From assembly GCF_038624605.1 (NCBI RefSeq), contig NZ_CP152020.1:1013312-1077311 (forward strand): a stretch of DNA of 64,000 bases, written 5' to 3'. This document shows, in pieces, positions 8,061-18,725 of this stretch (the stretch's first letter is position 1; every line of letters starts with the position of its first letter). The position numbers were made by a program, and so were the translations under genes. This DNA is from Psychrobacillus sp. FSL K6-4046 (lineage in GTDB: Bacteria; Bacillota; Bacilli; Bacillales_A; Planococcaceae). Under the pieces are notes generated by a model. The model was not told the origin of the DNA and made no database searches. It saw only the letters and a program-made list of their open reading frames with translations.

Positions 8061-8104
8061 AAGCAGTTCAAATTTTACAATGAGTGAAATTTGAACTGCT
8101 TTTA
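8061..8104. terminator. Second terminator-like hairpin
   Basis: The arms AAGCAGTTCAAATTT and AAATTTGAACTGCTT pair around a 13-base loop and are followed by Ts. No gene lies between it and the previous hairpin. A similar stem (CAGTTTCAATTTTAC) recurs at 22120-22167. Confidence 0.65.
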
Positions 8105-8274
8105 GTTTTGATAAAAAGTCTATTCTTTTGATGTTAAAAAACTAACATTCTTATATTGTTGCAAGATAAAATGTAGCTTTTTCTGTAAAAGAGGGTAGTA
8201 ACAGATAGGAAGAGATTTTTACTACTAAGTCATTGATATGACAAAGGTTGAACCTACTCTGAAAATTTATTTTA

Positions 8275-8288
8275 AAAACGTATGTTCG
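8275..8288. promoter_or_regulatory. LexA (SOS) box of uvrBA
   Basis: AAAACGTATGTTCG matches the LexA consensus CGAAC-N4-GTTCG, with a perfect right half and a left half differing at two positions. It lies about 65 bases before uvrB, where an SOS box is expected from B. subtilis. Confidence 0.7.
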
Positions 8289-8353
8289 TTTTAATAGTGT
8301 TAGAAAAATGATTATGTTAAACTAAATTTAATAAGAACACGGGAGGCATACAT

Positions 8354-10336
8354 ATGGAACAAATTTTTGATTTACAATCTCCGTATGAGCCAGCAGGGGA
8401 TCAAATAGAAGCAATAAAAGAGCTAGTAAAAGGAGTAAATGAGGGCAAAAAGCATCAAACATTACTAGGGGCCACAGGTACTGGTAAAACCTTTACTATT
8501 TCAAACGTAATCCAACAAATCAATAAGCCAACCCTTGTCATGGCCCATAACAAGACACTTGCAGGGCAGCTATATAGTGAGTTCAAGGAATTCTTTCCTA
8601 ACAATGCAGTAGAATACTTTGTCAGCTATTATGACTACTTTCAACCAGAGGCATATGTGCCACAAACGGATACGTATATAGAAAAAGATTCTAGCATTAA
8701 TGAAGAAATTGATAAATTGCGACATTCAGCCACTTCTTCATTATTCGAACGTAAGGATGTCATTATTATCGCTTCTGTTTCCTGTATTTATGGACTCGGA
8801 AATCCAGAGGAATATAAAGAAATGGTTGTGTCACTAAGAGTTGGCATGGAAATCGATCGAAACCAGCTATTAAGAAAGCTAGTGGATGTGCAATATGAAC
8901 GAAACGATATTAATTTTACTCGTGGAACATTTCGAGTTCGTGGAGATGTAGTGGAAATTTTCCCTGCCTCTCGTGATGAGAGATGTCTAAGGGTAGAATT
9001 TTTTGGTGATGAAATAGATCGGATTCGAGAAGTGGATGCGTTAACAGGAGAAATATTGGGTGAACGAGATCATGTAGCTATTTTCCCGGCATCCCACTTC
9101 GTAACACGAGAAGAAAAGATGAAAATAGCCATAAATAATATTCGTCAGGAACTAGAGGAGCAGCTCACTATTCTTCGTAGTGAGGATAAATTATTAGAAG
9201 CTCAAAGACTCGAGCAGCGAACGAATTATGATTTAGAAATGATGGAGGAAATGGGCTTCTGTTCAGGGATAGAAAACTACTCTCGTCACTTAACATTAAG
9301 ACAAGCGGGGGCAACCCCTTATACATTATTAGATTATTTTCCGAAGGACTTCTTACTGGTAGTAGATGAAAGCCACGTTTCATTACCACAGGTTAGAGGA
9401 ATGTTTAATGGAGACCAGGCGCGGAAATCTGTGCTAGTAAATCATGGTTTCCGGTTACCTTCTGCATTAGATAACCGTCCGCTCACTTTCCAGGAATTTG
9501 AGGGGCATGTGAACCAGGCTATTTATGTATCCGCAACTCCGGGACCATACGAATTAGAGCATACACCAGAAATGGTCGAGCAGATTATCCGACCTACGGG
9601 ATTATTAGATCCTATTATTACAGTGAAGCCGATTGAAGGACAAATAGATGATTTAATTAATGAAATATATGAACGATCTGCTAAGAATGAACGAGTCTTA
9701 ATAACAACCTTAACAAAGAAAATGTCCGAGGATTTAACGGATTACTTAAAGGAAATTGGTATAAAAGTACAATATCTGCACTCAGAGATAAAAACATTAG
9801 AGCGAATTGAGATTATTCGAGAGCTTCGTTTAGGAACGTATGATGTCCTGATAGGAATTAACCTATTGCGAGAAGGATTAGACTTACCTGAGGTTTCACT
9901 GGTCGCTATTTTGGATGCGGATAAAGAAGGCTTCCTACGTTCAGAGCGTTCATTAATACAAACTATTGGGCGAGCTGCCCGAAACTCTAACGGTGAAGTT
10001 ATTATGTATGCCGATAAAATGACAGATTCTATGACAAAGGCCATTAGTGAAACGAAGCGTCGTCGTACCATTCAAATGGAATATAACGAAAAGCATGGCA
10101 TCACACCTAAAACGATTGAGAAGAAAATTAGAGAAGTAATACGAGCCTCTCAAGTGGCGGAAGACGAAGAAAGCTATGTACAGCAATTAACTAGCGGAAA
10201 AGTCTTAACGAAGGAAGAAAAGGGTAAACTATTAGACAAACTCGAAAAAGAGATGAAAGATGCTGCAAAAGCGCTTAACTTTGAACGAGCTGCTGAATTA
10301 CGTGACGCAATTCTAGAGCTCAAGCTGGAAGGATGA
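8354..10336 (+). CDS. uvrB: Excinuclease ABC subunit B
   Basis: Damage-verifying helicase-like subunit of nucleotide excision repair; it is loaded by UvrA and recruits UvrC. Walker A GATGTGKT is at residues 39-46, the beta-hairpin region reads [11 protein letters not shown] (about 91-101), and VVDESH gives the DEAD-type Walker B. The helicase motif QTIGRAARN and a C-terminal UVR motif ([22 protein letters not shown]) are present. A full length of 660 residues is standard. GGGAGG precedes the ATG. It forms an operon with uvrA, 3 bases downstream, under a LexA-type box. Confidence 0.98.
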   Translation: MEQIFDLQSPYEPAGDQIEAIKELVKGVNEGKKHQTLLGATGTGKTFTISNVIQQINKPTLVMAHNKTLAGQLYSEFKEFFPNNAVEYFVSYYDYFQPEAYVPQTDTYIEKDSSINEEIDKLRHSATSSLFERKDVIIIASVSCIYGLGNPEEYKEMVVSLRVGMEIDRNQLLRKLVDVQYERNDINFTRGTFRVRGDVVEIFPASRDERCLRVEFFGDEIDRIREVDALTGEILGERDHVAIFPASHFVTREEKMKIAINNIRQELEEQLTILRSEDKLLEAQRLEQRTNYDLEMMEEMGFCSGIENYSRHLTLRQAGATPYTLLDYFPKDFLLVVDESHVSLPQVRGMFNGDQARKSVLVNHGFRLPSALDNRPLTFQEFEGHVNQAIYVSATPGPYELEHTPEMVEQIIRPTGLLDPIITVKPIEGQIDDLINEIYERSAKNERVLITTLTKKMSEDLTDYLKEIGIKVQYLHSEIKTLERIEIIRELRLGTYDVLIGINLLREGLDLPEVSLVAILDADKEGFLRSERSLIQTIGRAARNSNGEVIMYADKMTDSMTKAISETKRRRTIQMEYNEKHGITPKTIEKKIREVIRASQVAEDEESYVQQLTSGKVLTKEEKGKLLDKLEKEMKDAAKALNFERAAELRDAILELKLEG

Positions 10337-10342
10337 TGATTG

Positions 10343-13213
10343 GTGAAAAACCAAGAAATTAATATTCAAGGTGCTCGAACAAATAATTTAAAAGATATAA
10401 GTATTAAAATACCAAGAGATAAGCTTGTCGTCATGACAGGTTTATCTGGTTCTGGTAAGTCATCATTAGCTTTTGATACGATCTATGCGGAAGGGCAAAG
10501 ACGTTATGTCGAATCCTTGTCAGCCTATGCAAGACAATTTCTTGGCCAAATGGATAAGCCAGATGTGGATTCTATAGAGGGTCTGTCTCCTGCTATTTCA
10601 ATCGATCAAAAAACAACAAGTAAGAATCCAAGATCTACTGTCGCAACAGTTACGGAAATTTATGATTATATGCGATTATTATATGCTCGCGTAGGGAAAC
10701 CGATTTGTCCAAAACATGGGATAGAGATTTCCTCCCAAACAATCGAGCAAATGGTTGATAGACTCATTGAATATCCGGAAAGAACAAAAATGCAAATTCT
10801 TGCCCCGATTGTTTCTGGACGCAAAGGGACACATGTGAAATTGCTTGAGGACATGAAAAAGCAAGGATACGTACGTGTTCGCATTAATGGAGATTTAATA
10901 GACTTAGATGACGATATAACTTTAGACAAAAATAAGAAGCATAATATTGAAGTAGTCATCGACCGAATTGTTATAAAAGAAGGGATTGCTGCACGAATAA
11001 GCGATTCCTTAGAATCCGCATTGAGACTTGGAGATGGACGAGTTTTAATAGATGTAATGGAGCAAGAGGAGCTGCTATTTAGTGAGCATCATGCATGTCC
11101 AATTTGTGGTTTTTCGATTGGAGAGCTAGAGCCTAGAATGTTTTCATTTAACAGTCCATTTGGTGCATGTAACGATTGTGATGGATTAGGTGTCAAATTA
11201 GAGGTTGACCCGGATATAGTCGTTCCAGATAAAAGCTTAACTTTAGAAGAAGGCGCCATTGTCGCATGGCAGCCAACTAGCTCTCAATATTATCCGAAGC
11301 TACTAGAGGCAGTGTGCAAGCATTACAAAATAAAAATGAATGTACCAGTCGAAAAGTTACCAATTGATCAATGGAACAAAATTATGTACGGTTCGGGTAA
11401 GGACAAAATTCGTTTCCGTTACCAAAACGAATACGGCCAAATGAGAGATAATCTAATTCAATTTGAAGGCGTGCTTGCAAATATAGAAAGACGTTATAGA
11501 GATACATCTTCCAACTACACACGTGAACAAATGGAAAAGTATATGGCAGAGCATGACTGTCCTACTTGTAAGGGATATCGTTTAAAAGAAGAAACAATGG
11601 CCGTAAAAGTGGATTCTATGCATATCGGGCAAGTATCTGAGTTTTCCATCGAAGAAGCATATAAGTTCTTTAAGGAATTAAAGCTATCAGAGAAGGATAT
11701 GCAAATAGCTCGACTAGTTTTAAGAGAAATTGATGAACGTCTGAGCTTCCTTGATAATGTAGGGTTAAATTACCTGACGCTTAATCGCGCATCTGGAACA
11801 TTATCTGGGGGTGAGGCTCAACGCATTCGATTAGCAACTCAAATAGGCTCAAGGCTTACGGGTGTACTTTATATTCTGGATGAGCCTTCTATTGGTCTCC
11901 ACCAAAGGGACAATGATCGCTTAGTTGCAACACTCAAGGATATGAGAGATATAGGAAATACGTTAATCGTAGTTGAGCACGATGAGGACACGATGATGGC
12001 AGCAGACTATTTAATCGATGTGGGACCAGGTGCTGGTGTCCACGGTGGGGAAATTGTTGCAGCTGGAACACCAGAGGAAGTAATGAAAGATAGTAATTCA
12101 CTAACTGGACAATACTTAAGTGGTAAAAAGTATATTCCGCTACCTATTGAACGAAGAAAGCCAGATGGTCGTTATATCAAGATTAAAGGTGCTACTGAAA
12201 ATAACCTGAAGAATGTGAGTGTCGATATCCCGTTAGGAGTATTTACAGCAGTCACAGGGGTATCCGGATCAGGAAAAAGTACATTGGTGAATGAGATTCT
12301 TTATAAATCATTGGCACATCAAATTAATCGAGCTAGAACGAAGCCAGGTGCACATAAAACAATAGAAGGAATTGAAATGCTTGATAAGGTAATTGAAATC
12401 GATCAGTCTCCTATTGGGCGCACTCCTCGTTCGAATCCTGCAACTTATACAGGGGTATTTGACGATATAAGAGATCTCTTTGCCTCAACAAACGAGGCGA
12501 AAATTCGAGGATATAAAAAGGGGCGCTTTAGCTTCAATATAAAAGGTGGACGTTGTGAAGCCTGTCGCGGAGACGGTATTATCAAAATAGAGATGCACTT
12601 TTTACCAGATGTCTATGTACCTTGTGAGGTTTGTCATGGAAAACGATACAACCGGGAAACACTTGAAGTATTGTATAAAGGAAAAAGTATTGCAGACATT
12701 TTGAAGATGACGGTTGAGGATGCTTTAGCATTCTTTGAAAATCATCCAAAAATAAGTCGCAAGATCCAAACAATCTTTGATGTAGGTTTGGGATACATGG
12801 AGCTGGGACAACCAGCTACTACTCTTTCAGGTGGAGAAGCACAACGAGTGAAGCTAGCATCGGAGCTGCATAAGCGTTCTAATGGTAAGTCATTTTATAT
12901 TCTAGACGAACCAACTACTGGATTACATGTAGATGATATAGCGAGACTGCTTGGCGTGTTACAACGCTTAGTTGAAAATGGAGACACAGTTTTAGTGATT
13001 GAGCATAACCTAGATGTGATTAAGACGGCAGATCACTTAATCGATTTGGGGCCTGAGGGTGGAGACAAGGGCGGAACCATTTTAGCAACAGGGACACCCG
13101 AGAAAATTGCAGAAGCAAAAGGCTCTTATACTGGAAACTATTTAAAGCCTATTTTAGAGCGAGATCGTAAAAGAATGGAAGAAGGCATTAATAAAGCAAC
13201 AACAAAAAGTTAA
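10343..13213 (+). CDS. uvrA: Excinuclease ABC subunit A
   Basis: DNA-damage sensor ATPase that loads UvrB. It has two ABC modules: Walker [10 protein letters not shown] near residue 31 and GVSGSGKST in the second half, each with an LSGGEAQR signature and an ILDEP Walker B. Zinc-binding cysteine sets are visible (CPICG...[12 protein letters not shown]...CEVCHGKR). About 956 residues is the normal size. The GTG at 10343 is preferred because AAGGATG at the end of uvrB serves as ribosome site; an in-frame TTG at 10340 is the alternative. Co-transcribed with uvrB. Confidence 0.98.
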   Translation: MKNQEINIQGARTNNLKDISIKIPRDKLVVMTGLSGSGKSSLAFDTIYAEGQRRYVESLSAYARQFLGQMDKPDVDSIEGLSPAISIDQKTTSKNPRSTVATVTEIYDYMRLLYARVGKPICPKHGIEISSQTIEQMVDRLIEYPERTKMQILAPIVSGRKGTHVKLLEDMKKQGYVRVRINGDLIDLDDDITLDKNKKHNIEVVIDRIVIKEGIAARISDSLESALRLGDGRVLIDVMEQEELLFSEHHACPICGFSIGELEPRMFSFNSPFGACNDCDGLGVKLEVDPDIVVPDKSLTLEEGAIVAWQPTSSQYYPKLLEAVCKHYKIKMNVPVEKLPIDQWNKIMYGSGKDKIRFRYQNEYGQMRDNLIQFEGVLANIERRYRDTSSNYTREQMEKYMAEHDCPTCKGYRLKEETMAVKVDSMHIGQVSEFSIEEAYKFFKELKLSEKDMQIARLVLREIDERLSFLDNVGLNYLTLNRASGTLSGGEAQRIRLATQIGSRLTGVLYILDEPSIGLHQRDNDRLVATLKDMRDIGNTLIVVEHDEDTMMAADYLIDVGPGAGVHGGEIVAAGTPEEVMKDSNSLTGQYLSGKKYIPLPIERRKPDGRYIKIKGATENNLKNVSVDIPLGVFTAVTGVSGSGKSTLVNEILYKSLAHQINRARTKPGAHKTIEGIEMLDKVIEIDQSPIGRTPRSNPATYTGVFDDIRDLFASTNEAKIRGYKKGRFSFNIKGGRCEACRGDGIIKIEMHFLPDVYVPCEVCHGKRYNRETLEVLYKGKSIADILKMTVEDALAFFENHPKISRKIQTIFDVGLGYMELGQPATTLSGGEAQRVKLASELHKRSNGKSFYILDEPTTGLHVDDIARLLGVLQRLVENGDTVLVIEHNLDVIKTADHLIDLGPEGGDKGGTILATGTPEKIAEAKGSYTGNYLKPILERDRKRMEEGINKATTKS

Positions 13214-13314
13214 AGCCTAAAAAAACGTAAGTGAAACCTTTTGGCTCACAGAACGTATAACTAGTAGGAAGATATTTGTAATATACTTTTAAATTTATGA
13301 GGAGGCCTTTAACT

Positions 13315-14436
13315 ATGCAAGAAGAGCGTAAACGTATTTTGGATATGGTTGAAAACGGCACGATTACTGCACAGGAAGCACTGGCACTTTTAGAAGAGCT
13401 AGGTAAGCAAGCAACAATTGTAACTCCCCAAGTAAATACTCAAAAGTTTGAAGAAGAGAAAAAAACAGAGCAAGTCAAACAAGGTAGCGCAGATTTTATC
13501 GAGGACTTAAAACGTGATTTTACAATGGTAGGAGATCGTTTTATGCAGTTCATGCAAGGGACTGTAGATAAAATGAAGGATTTCGAGTTTGAAATGAAAT
13601 TCAATGATCCTGTTACTTTTGAAGAGAAGTTTGTAAAACAAGATGTGCAATTTGACGATATCTCGATTAACCTTACAAATGGTAAAGTGAACATCTTTCC
13701 ATCGGAGGAGCCATTTGCTCATGCTACGGTGAAAGTCAAATCCTTTAAGAACTCTACAGAGGAAGAGGCAAGAAAGAGATTCCAAGAAGAGTTTATATTT
13801 ACTACTGAAGGAAACAAGCTACGCGTTTATAGCGATATGAAAACTATTTCCGTACAAGTAGCTTTGTTTGTTCCAGAAAAAGAGTATAACCATATTTCTG
13901 CTCGTTTGTTTAACGGTGATTTTGTAGCACAAAATCTAGAGGCTAATACATTCAAGATTAAAACAACAAATGGTAAGGTTGAATTAGAAAACAGTAAGTT
14001 CCATCGTGCAGATATAGAAACAGTAAATGGCTCTGTTCAGCTTCAACATGTCGAAGGTGATACTGTAGAAGTAGAAACAATGAATGGCCGCATTTATGTA
14101 GATGGTAAACTGAAGGAAATTGAAGGTTCATCCGTTAGTGGACATGTTATTTTAACAACGAAAGACAAAGAGGCTCGTAAAATTGAAGGGACAGCTGTAG
14201 CTGGCACGGTAGAAATCTATGTGCCTAAAGATATTTCCTTAAAAGGTGAGACTACTACTCAGCTAGGTCGTATCGATGTACAGCTTACAGATGTAACTCA
14301 AATAAATCAGTCAGAGCAAGTGCTCAATAAACGTGTTGCTTTCACAAAGGTTGTTGACTCTGAAAAAGAGCCGTTAAGAATATATGGAGACGCTAAAACA
14401 GGATCCGTAGTAGTAAGATATACAACAGAAGCATAA
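13315..14436 (+). CDS. YvlB-like DUF4097 family protein
   Basis: Probably a cytoplasmic or membrane-associated protein of the B. subtilis YvlB type, whose gene also sits beside uvrBA. Residues 1-35 form a short SHOCT-like helical domain (QEERKRILDMVENGTITAQEALALL). After a linker, a repetitive beta-rich DUF4097 region (about 110-370) carries strand motifs such as TTNGKVELEN, TVNGSVQLQH and TMNGRIYVDG, which suggest a right-handed beta-helix or adhesin-like fold. The ATG at 13315 has GAGGAGG 9 bases upstream. The biochemical role is unknown; cell-envelope stress links are known for the yvl genes. Confidence 0.85.
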   Translation: MQEERKRILDMVENGTITAQEALALLEELGKQATIVTPQVNTQKFEEEKKTEQVKQGSADFIEDLKRDFTMVGDRFMQFMQGTVDKMKDFEFEMKFNDPVTFEEKFVKQDVQFDDISINLTNGKVNIFPSEEPFAHATVKVKSFKNSTEEEARKRFQEEFIFTTEGNKLRVYSDMKTISVQVALFVPEKEYNHISARLFNGDFVAQNLEANTFKIKTTNGKVELENSKFHRADIETVNGSVQLQHVEGDTVEVETMNGRIYVDGKLKEIEGSSVSGHVILTTKDKEARKIEGTAVAGTVEIYVPKDISLKGETTTQLGRIDVQLTDVTQINQSEQVLNKRVAFTKVVDSEKEPLRIYGDAKTGSVVVRYTTEA

Positions 14437-14441
14437 AAAAG

Positions 14442-14474
14442 AAAGACCAAATCGATTAGGATTTGGTCTTTTTT
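14442..14474 (+). terminator. Rho-independent terminator
   Basis: The arms AAAGACCAAATC and GATTTGGTCTTT are followed by Ts. It ends the YvlB-like gene and can serve the convergent cat gene on the other strand. Confidence 0.88.
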
Positions 14475-14500
14475 AATGGATTCATTTTTACTATTAATCT

Positions 14501-15151
14501 TTAAGGCAGCCAATCATGACAATTATTAGCTAATTTCTGTAACTCCTCAAAAAATAGACTTGCGTGGTATCCATCACAAACTGCATGATGAATTTGTAGG
14601 GTAATAGGCAACAATGTTTGACCGTTCTGGTGAAAATATTTTCCACCTGTAATTATAGGTAATAAATAGTCGTTGTCATTATTCATATTAAGGTTAAAAC
14701 CAGTAAAAGAAACCCATGGAATACTTGATATATTAAAATTGTTTGTTGGTACATTATCTTTTGATTCCAGTTTCTTAACATTCGTATATTGCTGTATATC
14801 CTCTTGGCAGCTCTTATAAAAGGCACTAAATTCATTAGAAAACACAGTCCATATGCTTGAGAATGTCTTGCTATCCTGATGGAAAATTGTATAACTTGGA
14901 ATCATTTCATTCCAGTATCCCAAGATTCCCTCCTCATTAAAGCTAAATCTAAATTCTTTATGCGAATTTACTGTACGGGTGACCATGTAAATAAATGCGG
15001 GATATAATTTAAATCCCTTATTCTGAAGCTGTGTTAGCAATGCTGTGATGTTAATATTTGTTGTTATGCTAAAAGTACATTGTTGACTAATAAAATGATC
15101 AAAGTATTCTTTTCTCTCCCAATTCTCTCTATCAATTATATTAAATTTCAT
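14501..15151 (-). CDS. cat: Type A chloramphenicol acetyltransferase
   Basis: Trimeric cytoplasmic enzyme that acetylates chloramphenicol with acetyl-CoA. The active-site motif HHAVCDGYH near the C-terminus holds the catalytic histidine and the structural aspartate. The start MKFNIIDRENWERKEYF, the QCTFSITTNINIT region and total length (216 residues) match the CatA family. The ribosome site AGGAGG lies 8 bases before the ATG and is sequestered in a hairpin behind a leader peptide. No mobile-element genes flank it, so it may be a resident chromosomal cat; substrate range is unproven. Confidence 0.93.
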   Translation of the reverse strand: MKFNIIDRENWERKEYFDHFISQQCTFSITTNINITALLTQLQNKGFKLYPAFIYMVTRTVNSHKEFRFSFNEEGILGYWNEMIPSYTIFHQDSKTFSSIWTVFSNEFSAFYKSCQEDIQQYTNVKKLESKDNVPTNNFNISSIPWVSFTGFNLNMNNDNDYLLPIITGGKYFHQNGQTLLPITLQIHHAVCDGYHASLFFEELQKLANNCHDWLP

Positions 15152-15154
15152 TTG

Positions 15155-15194
15155 ATTAACCTCCTATACAATGTGTGTTTTTTAGAAGGTTAAT
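15155..15194 (-). promoter_or_regulatory. Translational attenuator hairpin of cat
   Basis: In the minus-strand RNA the arm ATTAACCTTCT (15194-15184) can pair with AGGAGGTTAAT (15165-15155), with one weak pair and an 18-base loop. The second arm contains the cat ribosome site. This is the arrangement known from cat-86 and plasmid cat genes: a ribosome stalled by drug on the leader peptide would melt the stem and expose the site. Confidence 0.8.
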
Positions 15195-15214
15195 TGGTCT
15201 ACCTTCGCCAACAC
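15182..15214 (-). CDS. cat leader peptide, 10 codons
   Basis: Reads GTG TTG GCG AAG GTA GAC CAA TTA ACC TTC TAA. An AAGAGGTGAGG ribosome site lies just upstream; with GTG the spacing is tight, and TTG as the second codon could be the true start, giving nine codons like other cat leaders. Its last codons overlap the upstream arm of the hairpin, as a stalling leader requires. Confidence 0.7.
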   Translation of the reverse strand: MLAKVDQLTF

Positions 15215-15388
15215 CCTCACCTCTTAAGGAAAATTAACTAAAGATATTCTTTCACTAAACTACAGGAAATTAATCCTTTTAGGGTTAAAGTCACGAATAT
15301 ATGAGACAACTTTCAAAGCACAGATTTTCTACTGGGAAGCTCTATATCAAGTAATATTAGTCCAATAATAACTTTAGGAACCGCAATA

Positions 15389-15601
15389 TTATTTAGTGCT
15401 TCTTATAACCTTAAAGGACAGGCTCGATAATATAAACGACACAACTATTAGCACCGGAGTTACAACAAAGATGGTTAATAGATCGGTTTGAACATTCCAA
15501 GGCACAAAAGCATTCCAAAATAAGCCCATAAGTCTCCAAAGTGTGGTGAAAATAAATATGGTAAATACAAAATAGATAATCTTTGCTACTACTTGATTCA
15601 A
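15389..15601 (-). CDS. Small membrane protein, 70 aa
   Basis: Not recognised. Two hydrophobic segments (about residues 5-28 and 42-62) flank a short loop with FWNAFVPWN. It starts at TTG with a GGGGGG run about 11 bases upstream, which is a weak start. It lies upstream of cat on the same strand but outside its attenuator. Function unknown. Confidence 0.5.
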   Translation of the reverse strand: MNQVVAKIIYFVFTIFIFTTLWRLMGLFWNAFVPWNVQTDLLTIFVVTPVLIVVSFILSSLSFKVIRSTK

Positions 15602-15712
15602 CTTATCTAACCCCCCTTTGGTAAGAATGATTACTATAATAGGAATTCAAAATACAGGGATTAATAGTTGAACACCCTAAATGGCATGGATAAACTAAAA
15701 TAAATATTCGAT

Positions 15713-16081
15713 TTAGTCAATTGTTGCATTATCAAAAGGTATTGATTCACCATTCAATGTAACATCTAACACATCATGCTTCGGGTCTGATGTAAAATAA
15801 TAGGTATGCTGCTTAACAACATCATCCAGATTAGTTACATTGAACTTTATAGTGACAGTATCTCCCTTTGTTTCTAAGTCTGACTTAACATTTCCGCTTG
15901 AATGAAAAATAATATATTTACCTTCTGCATCATTGGTGATGGATTGAAGGGTTAAGTTGGGATCGACTTTGTCTTGCACATGATCCGGAACATTTTCAAT
16001 TTCACTAAAGCTTAATGTGGATGAACTACAGGCAGATAAAATCGAACTGACCAATAATCCTAATACAAATAGTTTCTTCAA
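15713..16081 (-). CDS. Putative lipoprotein, 122 aa
   Basis: A lipoprotein signal peptide (MKKLFVLGLLVSSILSAC) ends in a typical lipobox LSAC, so the mature protein would be lipid-anchored outside the membrane. The remaining ~100 residues are hydrophilic and beta-rich with no recognised domain. TTG at 16081 is preferred because GGGAG lies 8 bases before it, whereas the in-frame GTG at 16090 overlaps that site. Function unknown. Confidence 0.7.
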   Translation of the reverse strand: MKKLFVLGLLVSSILSACSSSTLSFSEIENVPDHVQDKVDPNLTLQSITNDAEGKYIIFHSSGNVKSDLETKGDTVTIKFNVTNLDDVVKQHTYYFTSDPKHDVLDVTLNGESIPFDNATID

Positions 16082-16250
16082 ACCTTTCACTCCCTCTGTC
16101 TTTTAATTATATACGACCTAAGTAAATATAGGTTCCATGTATAGATAAATTTTCCATATGCTCAATTGCTAATCTCTATTGTTAGAAACCAACTAACAAT
16201 AAGTAGAAATTTTAAAAAGCATTACTGAGTTGCACTTAGGCTGAACAAAA

Positions 16251-16282
16251 AAGAGGTATAGGGAGCACCCCCTATACCTCTT
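16251..16282. terminator. Terminator overlapping the amidase stop
   Basis: The arms AAGAGGTATAGGG and CCCTATACCTCTT are perfectly complementary, and an A-run on the left gives a U-tract in the minus transcript. The stem includes the last codons and stop of the amidase gene. Confidence 0.85.
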
Positions 16283-16835
16283 CTAATTGAAACTTTTTAA
16301 CCCAAAGTTTTATGCCTGTTGCAATTCCAGTGGCACATTTTAGACGGTAATCATCCGTTTGTAGTAGTCTTGCTTCCTCTTGGTTAGTCATGAATCCGCA
16401 TTCCACTAGAACAGCTGGCATGTTCGTATCTCGTAAAACAGCTAGATCCTTCTTTTTAACCCCTCGATCTTTCCTTTCCACAGCGGTGCAGAGAGATTCC
16501 TGAATATGCTTGGCAAGTATGACAGAATCGGCAGAAGGCTTTGTGTAAGTGAAGGTTTCTATACCATTAACATCGTTCCAGTTTGAACCATAAGCATTAG
16601 CATGGATGGAGATAAATGCTTGCACTTTTAATTTGTTGGCAAGGGAGGTTCGTTCGCGTAAAGGCACATCTTTTTCGTCAGAATGACTAAAAATTACTAT
16701 TATTCCGAAGCGATCTAGCTCCTTCTTTATTAATCTCGTGACTGTGCTGTTAAACTCATATTCCTTCATCTTTCCATCTGGCGTTCTTTTTCCTGCGGTG
16801 TTAGGGCCATGACCTGCATCTAAAATAATCTTCAT
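16272..16835 (-). CDS. N-acetylmuramoyl-L-alanine amidase (Amidase_3)
   Basis: Zinc hydrolase that cuts the bond between muramic acid and the peptide stem of peptidoglycan. Family motifs: DAGHG at residues 6-10, a glutamate in KEYEFN, SIHANA, and the catalytic VECGFMTN near the end. The 187-residue protein is a bare catalytic domain without signal peptide, SPOR or SH3 domain, as in some sporulation amidases and phage endolysins. GGAGGAAG precedes the ATG. No phage genes surround it, so a sporulation or germination role is more likely; that is inference. Confidence 0.9.
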   Translation of the reverse strand: MKIILDAGHGPNTAGKRTPDGKMKEYEFNSTVTRLIKKELDRFGIIVIFSHSDEKDVPLRERTSLANKLKVQAFISIHANAYGSNWNDVNGIETFTYTKPSADSVILAKHIQESLCTAVERKDRGVKKKDLAVLRDTNMPAVLVECGFMTNQEEARLLQTDDYRLKCATGIATGIKLWVKKFQLEEV

Positions 16836-16952
16836 TAAACTTCCTCCTTTTAATTAATAAATAGGTAGAGAAAAGATAAATGGATACTAATTAAATGTTT
16901 ATTCATGCTAAAATAAGAACTAAGTTTATCAGAGGTTAAAGGAGTGGGAAAT

Positions 16953-17882
16953 GTGTCTCATGTGACGAGTAAAGATATACAAGAGAAATTTAATTTGTCC
17001 TTAGTTAGCGGACAAGAGGGTATTGGACGACACATTTCTATCAGTGATATTTCAAGACCTGGTATAGAAATGGCTGGTTACTTTATGCACTATCCTTCCG
17101 ATCGAATTCAGCTATTGGGGAAAACAGAGGTTTCTTTTTTTGAATTACTAAAGCCGAAAGAGAGAACAGATCGGATGACGAAGCTTTGTGCACAGGACAC
17201 ACCAGTTATTATTGTTGCCCATGGCATGGAAGTTCCTAATGAGCTAATTATAGCATCTAACGAGAAATCAGTCCCTGTTCTTACTACTAGTATGCCGACC
17301 ACTAGATTCTCAAGCTTGCTGACAAATTATTTGGAGAGTATGCTAGCTCCGACTACTGCCGTTCATGGAGTATTGGTTGATATTTACGGAGTAGGTGTAC
17401 TAATCACAGGAAAAAGTGGTGTAGGTAAGAGTGAAACGGCACTTGAACTAGTGAAGAGGGGCCACCGATTAGTAGCCGATGATTGCGTGGAAATTAGGCA
17501 GGAGGGCGAGGACACTTTAGTAGGAAGTGCTCCAAAATTAATAGAGCATCTTTTGGAAATTCGTGGATTAGGTATAATAGATATTATGACGTTGTTTGGC
17601 GCTAGTGCCATTCGCAGCTATAAGCGAATTACGCTTGTGATTGAGCTAGAAATCTGGGATGAAAAGAAAAGCTATGACAGACTAGGTCTCGAGGAAGAGA
17701 AGATGGAGATTATCAACACCGCAGTGACTAAACTCACAGTGCCAGTCCGTCCTGGGCGAAACTTGGCAGTTATCATCGAGGTTGCAGCTATGAATCACCG
17801 ATTGAAAAGAATGGGTGTAAATGCAGCGGAGGATTTTGCAAAGCGGCTAGATGATGTAATAAGCCAAAATGGAGAATTTTAA
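16953..17882 (+). CDS. hprK: HPr kinase/phosphorylase
   Basis: Bifunctional sensor enzyme that phosphorylates Ser46 of HPr and Crh and removes the phosphate again, setting carbon catabolite control. The P-loop GKSGVGKSE lies around residues 150-158, with the family stretches [30 protein letters not shown] and [10 protein letters not shown]. The GTG at 16953 gives [15 protein letters not shown], which lines up with the B. subtilis N-terminus and has GGAG 8 bases upstream; the GTG at 16944 overlaps the ribosome site. First gene of hprK-lgt-yvoD-ppaX-yvoF. Confidence 0.97.
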   Translation: MSHVTSKDIQEKFNLSLVSGQEGIGRHISISDISRPGIEMAGYFMHYPSDRIQLLGKTEVSFFELLKPKERTDRMTKLCAQDTPVIIVAHGMEVPNELIIASNEKSVPVLTTSMPTTRFSSLLTNYLESMLAPTTAVHGVLVDIYGVGVLITGKSGVGKSETALELVKRGHRLVADDCVEIRQEGEDTLVGSAPKLIEHLLEIRGLGIIDIMTLFGASAIRSYKRITLVIELEIWDEKKSYDRLGLEEEKMEIINTAVTKLTVPVRPGRNLAVIIEVAAMNHRLKRMGVNAAEDFAKRLDDVISQNGEF

Positions 17883-17910
17883 ATGATGTACATAGTGGAA
17901 AGGAGCTTTT

Positions 17911-18720
17911 ATGAATATTCTACAAGCAATTGACCCGGTCGCTTTTTCCTTAGGGCCGTTAGAAGTAAGATGGTACGGAGTAATTATTGCGTTTGGAATT
18001 GTGCTTGCTTTTATAGTCGGGCAGCGTGAAATGGTAAAAAGAGGGTTTCACCCTGATTATTTAACTGATTTACTACTTTGGGCCGTTCCAATCGCTATTA
18101 TTAGTGCACGTATTTACTATGTAATTTTTAAATGGGATATCTATAGTCAGCACCCGGAGAATATTATAAAAATATGGGAGGGTGGAATAGCGATTCACGG
18201 TGCCTTAATTGGATCGTTTTTAACCGCTTACTTCTTTACGAAAAAAAGAAAGAGCTCATTTTGGAAGGTTACGGACATATTAGCTCCAAGTATTCTAATC
18301 GGCCAGCTAGTCGGTCGTTGGGGTAACTTTATGAACCAGGAGGCACATGGAGGAGAGGTAACAAGAACCTTCTTAGAAAATCTATTCCTTCCTAATTGGA
18401 TCATAGAGCAAATGTATATCGACGGAAAGTATTATCACCCAACGTTCCTTTATGAGTCTGTTTGGAACCTGATTGGTGTCATTATTCTATTGCTGCTTCG
18501 TAAGGTAAACCTTCGCCGTGGAGAGATGTTCCTCTTCTATTTAACTTGGTATTCGGTGGGACGTTTCTTTATTGAGGGAATGCGTACGGATAGCCTTTAT
18601 TTAATAGGAGATTTGCGTACTGCACAAGTAGTGTCACTAGTGACGATTGCAGTCGCAGTTATTATATTTATTTATAGAAGAAAAATGGTTAAGCCAGTGG
18701 TGCGTTATCAAGATAAGTAA
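17911..18720 (+). CDS. lgt: Prolipoprotein diacylglyceryl transferase
   Basis: Membrane enzyme that transfers diacylglycerol from phosphatidylglycerol to the lipobox cysteine of prolipoproteins. Multiple membrane segments, the conserved RWYG near residues 25-28, [11 protein letters not shown], and the signature region [13 protein letters not shown] are present. A length of 269 residues is typical. GGAAAGGAG precedes the ATG. It is co-transcribed with hprK as in B. subtilis. Confidence 0.97.
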   Translation: MNILQAIDPVAFSLGPLEVRWYGVIIAFGIVLAFIVGQREMVKRGFHPDYLTDLLLWAVPIAIISARIYYVIFKWDIYSQHPENIIKIWEGGIAIHGALIGSFLTAYFFTKKRKSSFWKVTDILAPSILIGQLVGRWGNFMNQEAHGGEVTRTFLENLFLPNWIIEQMYIDGKYYHPTFLYESVWNLIGVIILLLLRKVNLRRGEMFLFYLTWYSVGRFFIEGMRTDSLYLIGDLRTAQVVSLVTIAVAVIIFIYRRKMVKPVVRYQDK

Positions 18721-18725
18721 GAAAG

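Larger units (their letters stand above)
7848..8353. other. Non-coding region with two hairpins, before uvrB
   Basis: 506 bases without a gene. It holds two strong terminator-like hairpins (listed separately) and the SOS-controlled promoter region of uvrBA. Confidence 0.7.
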
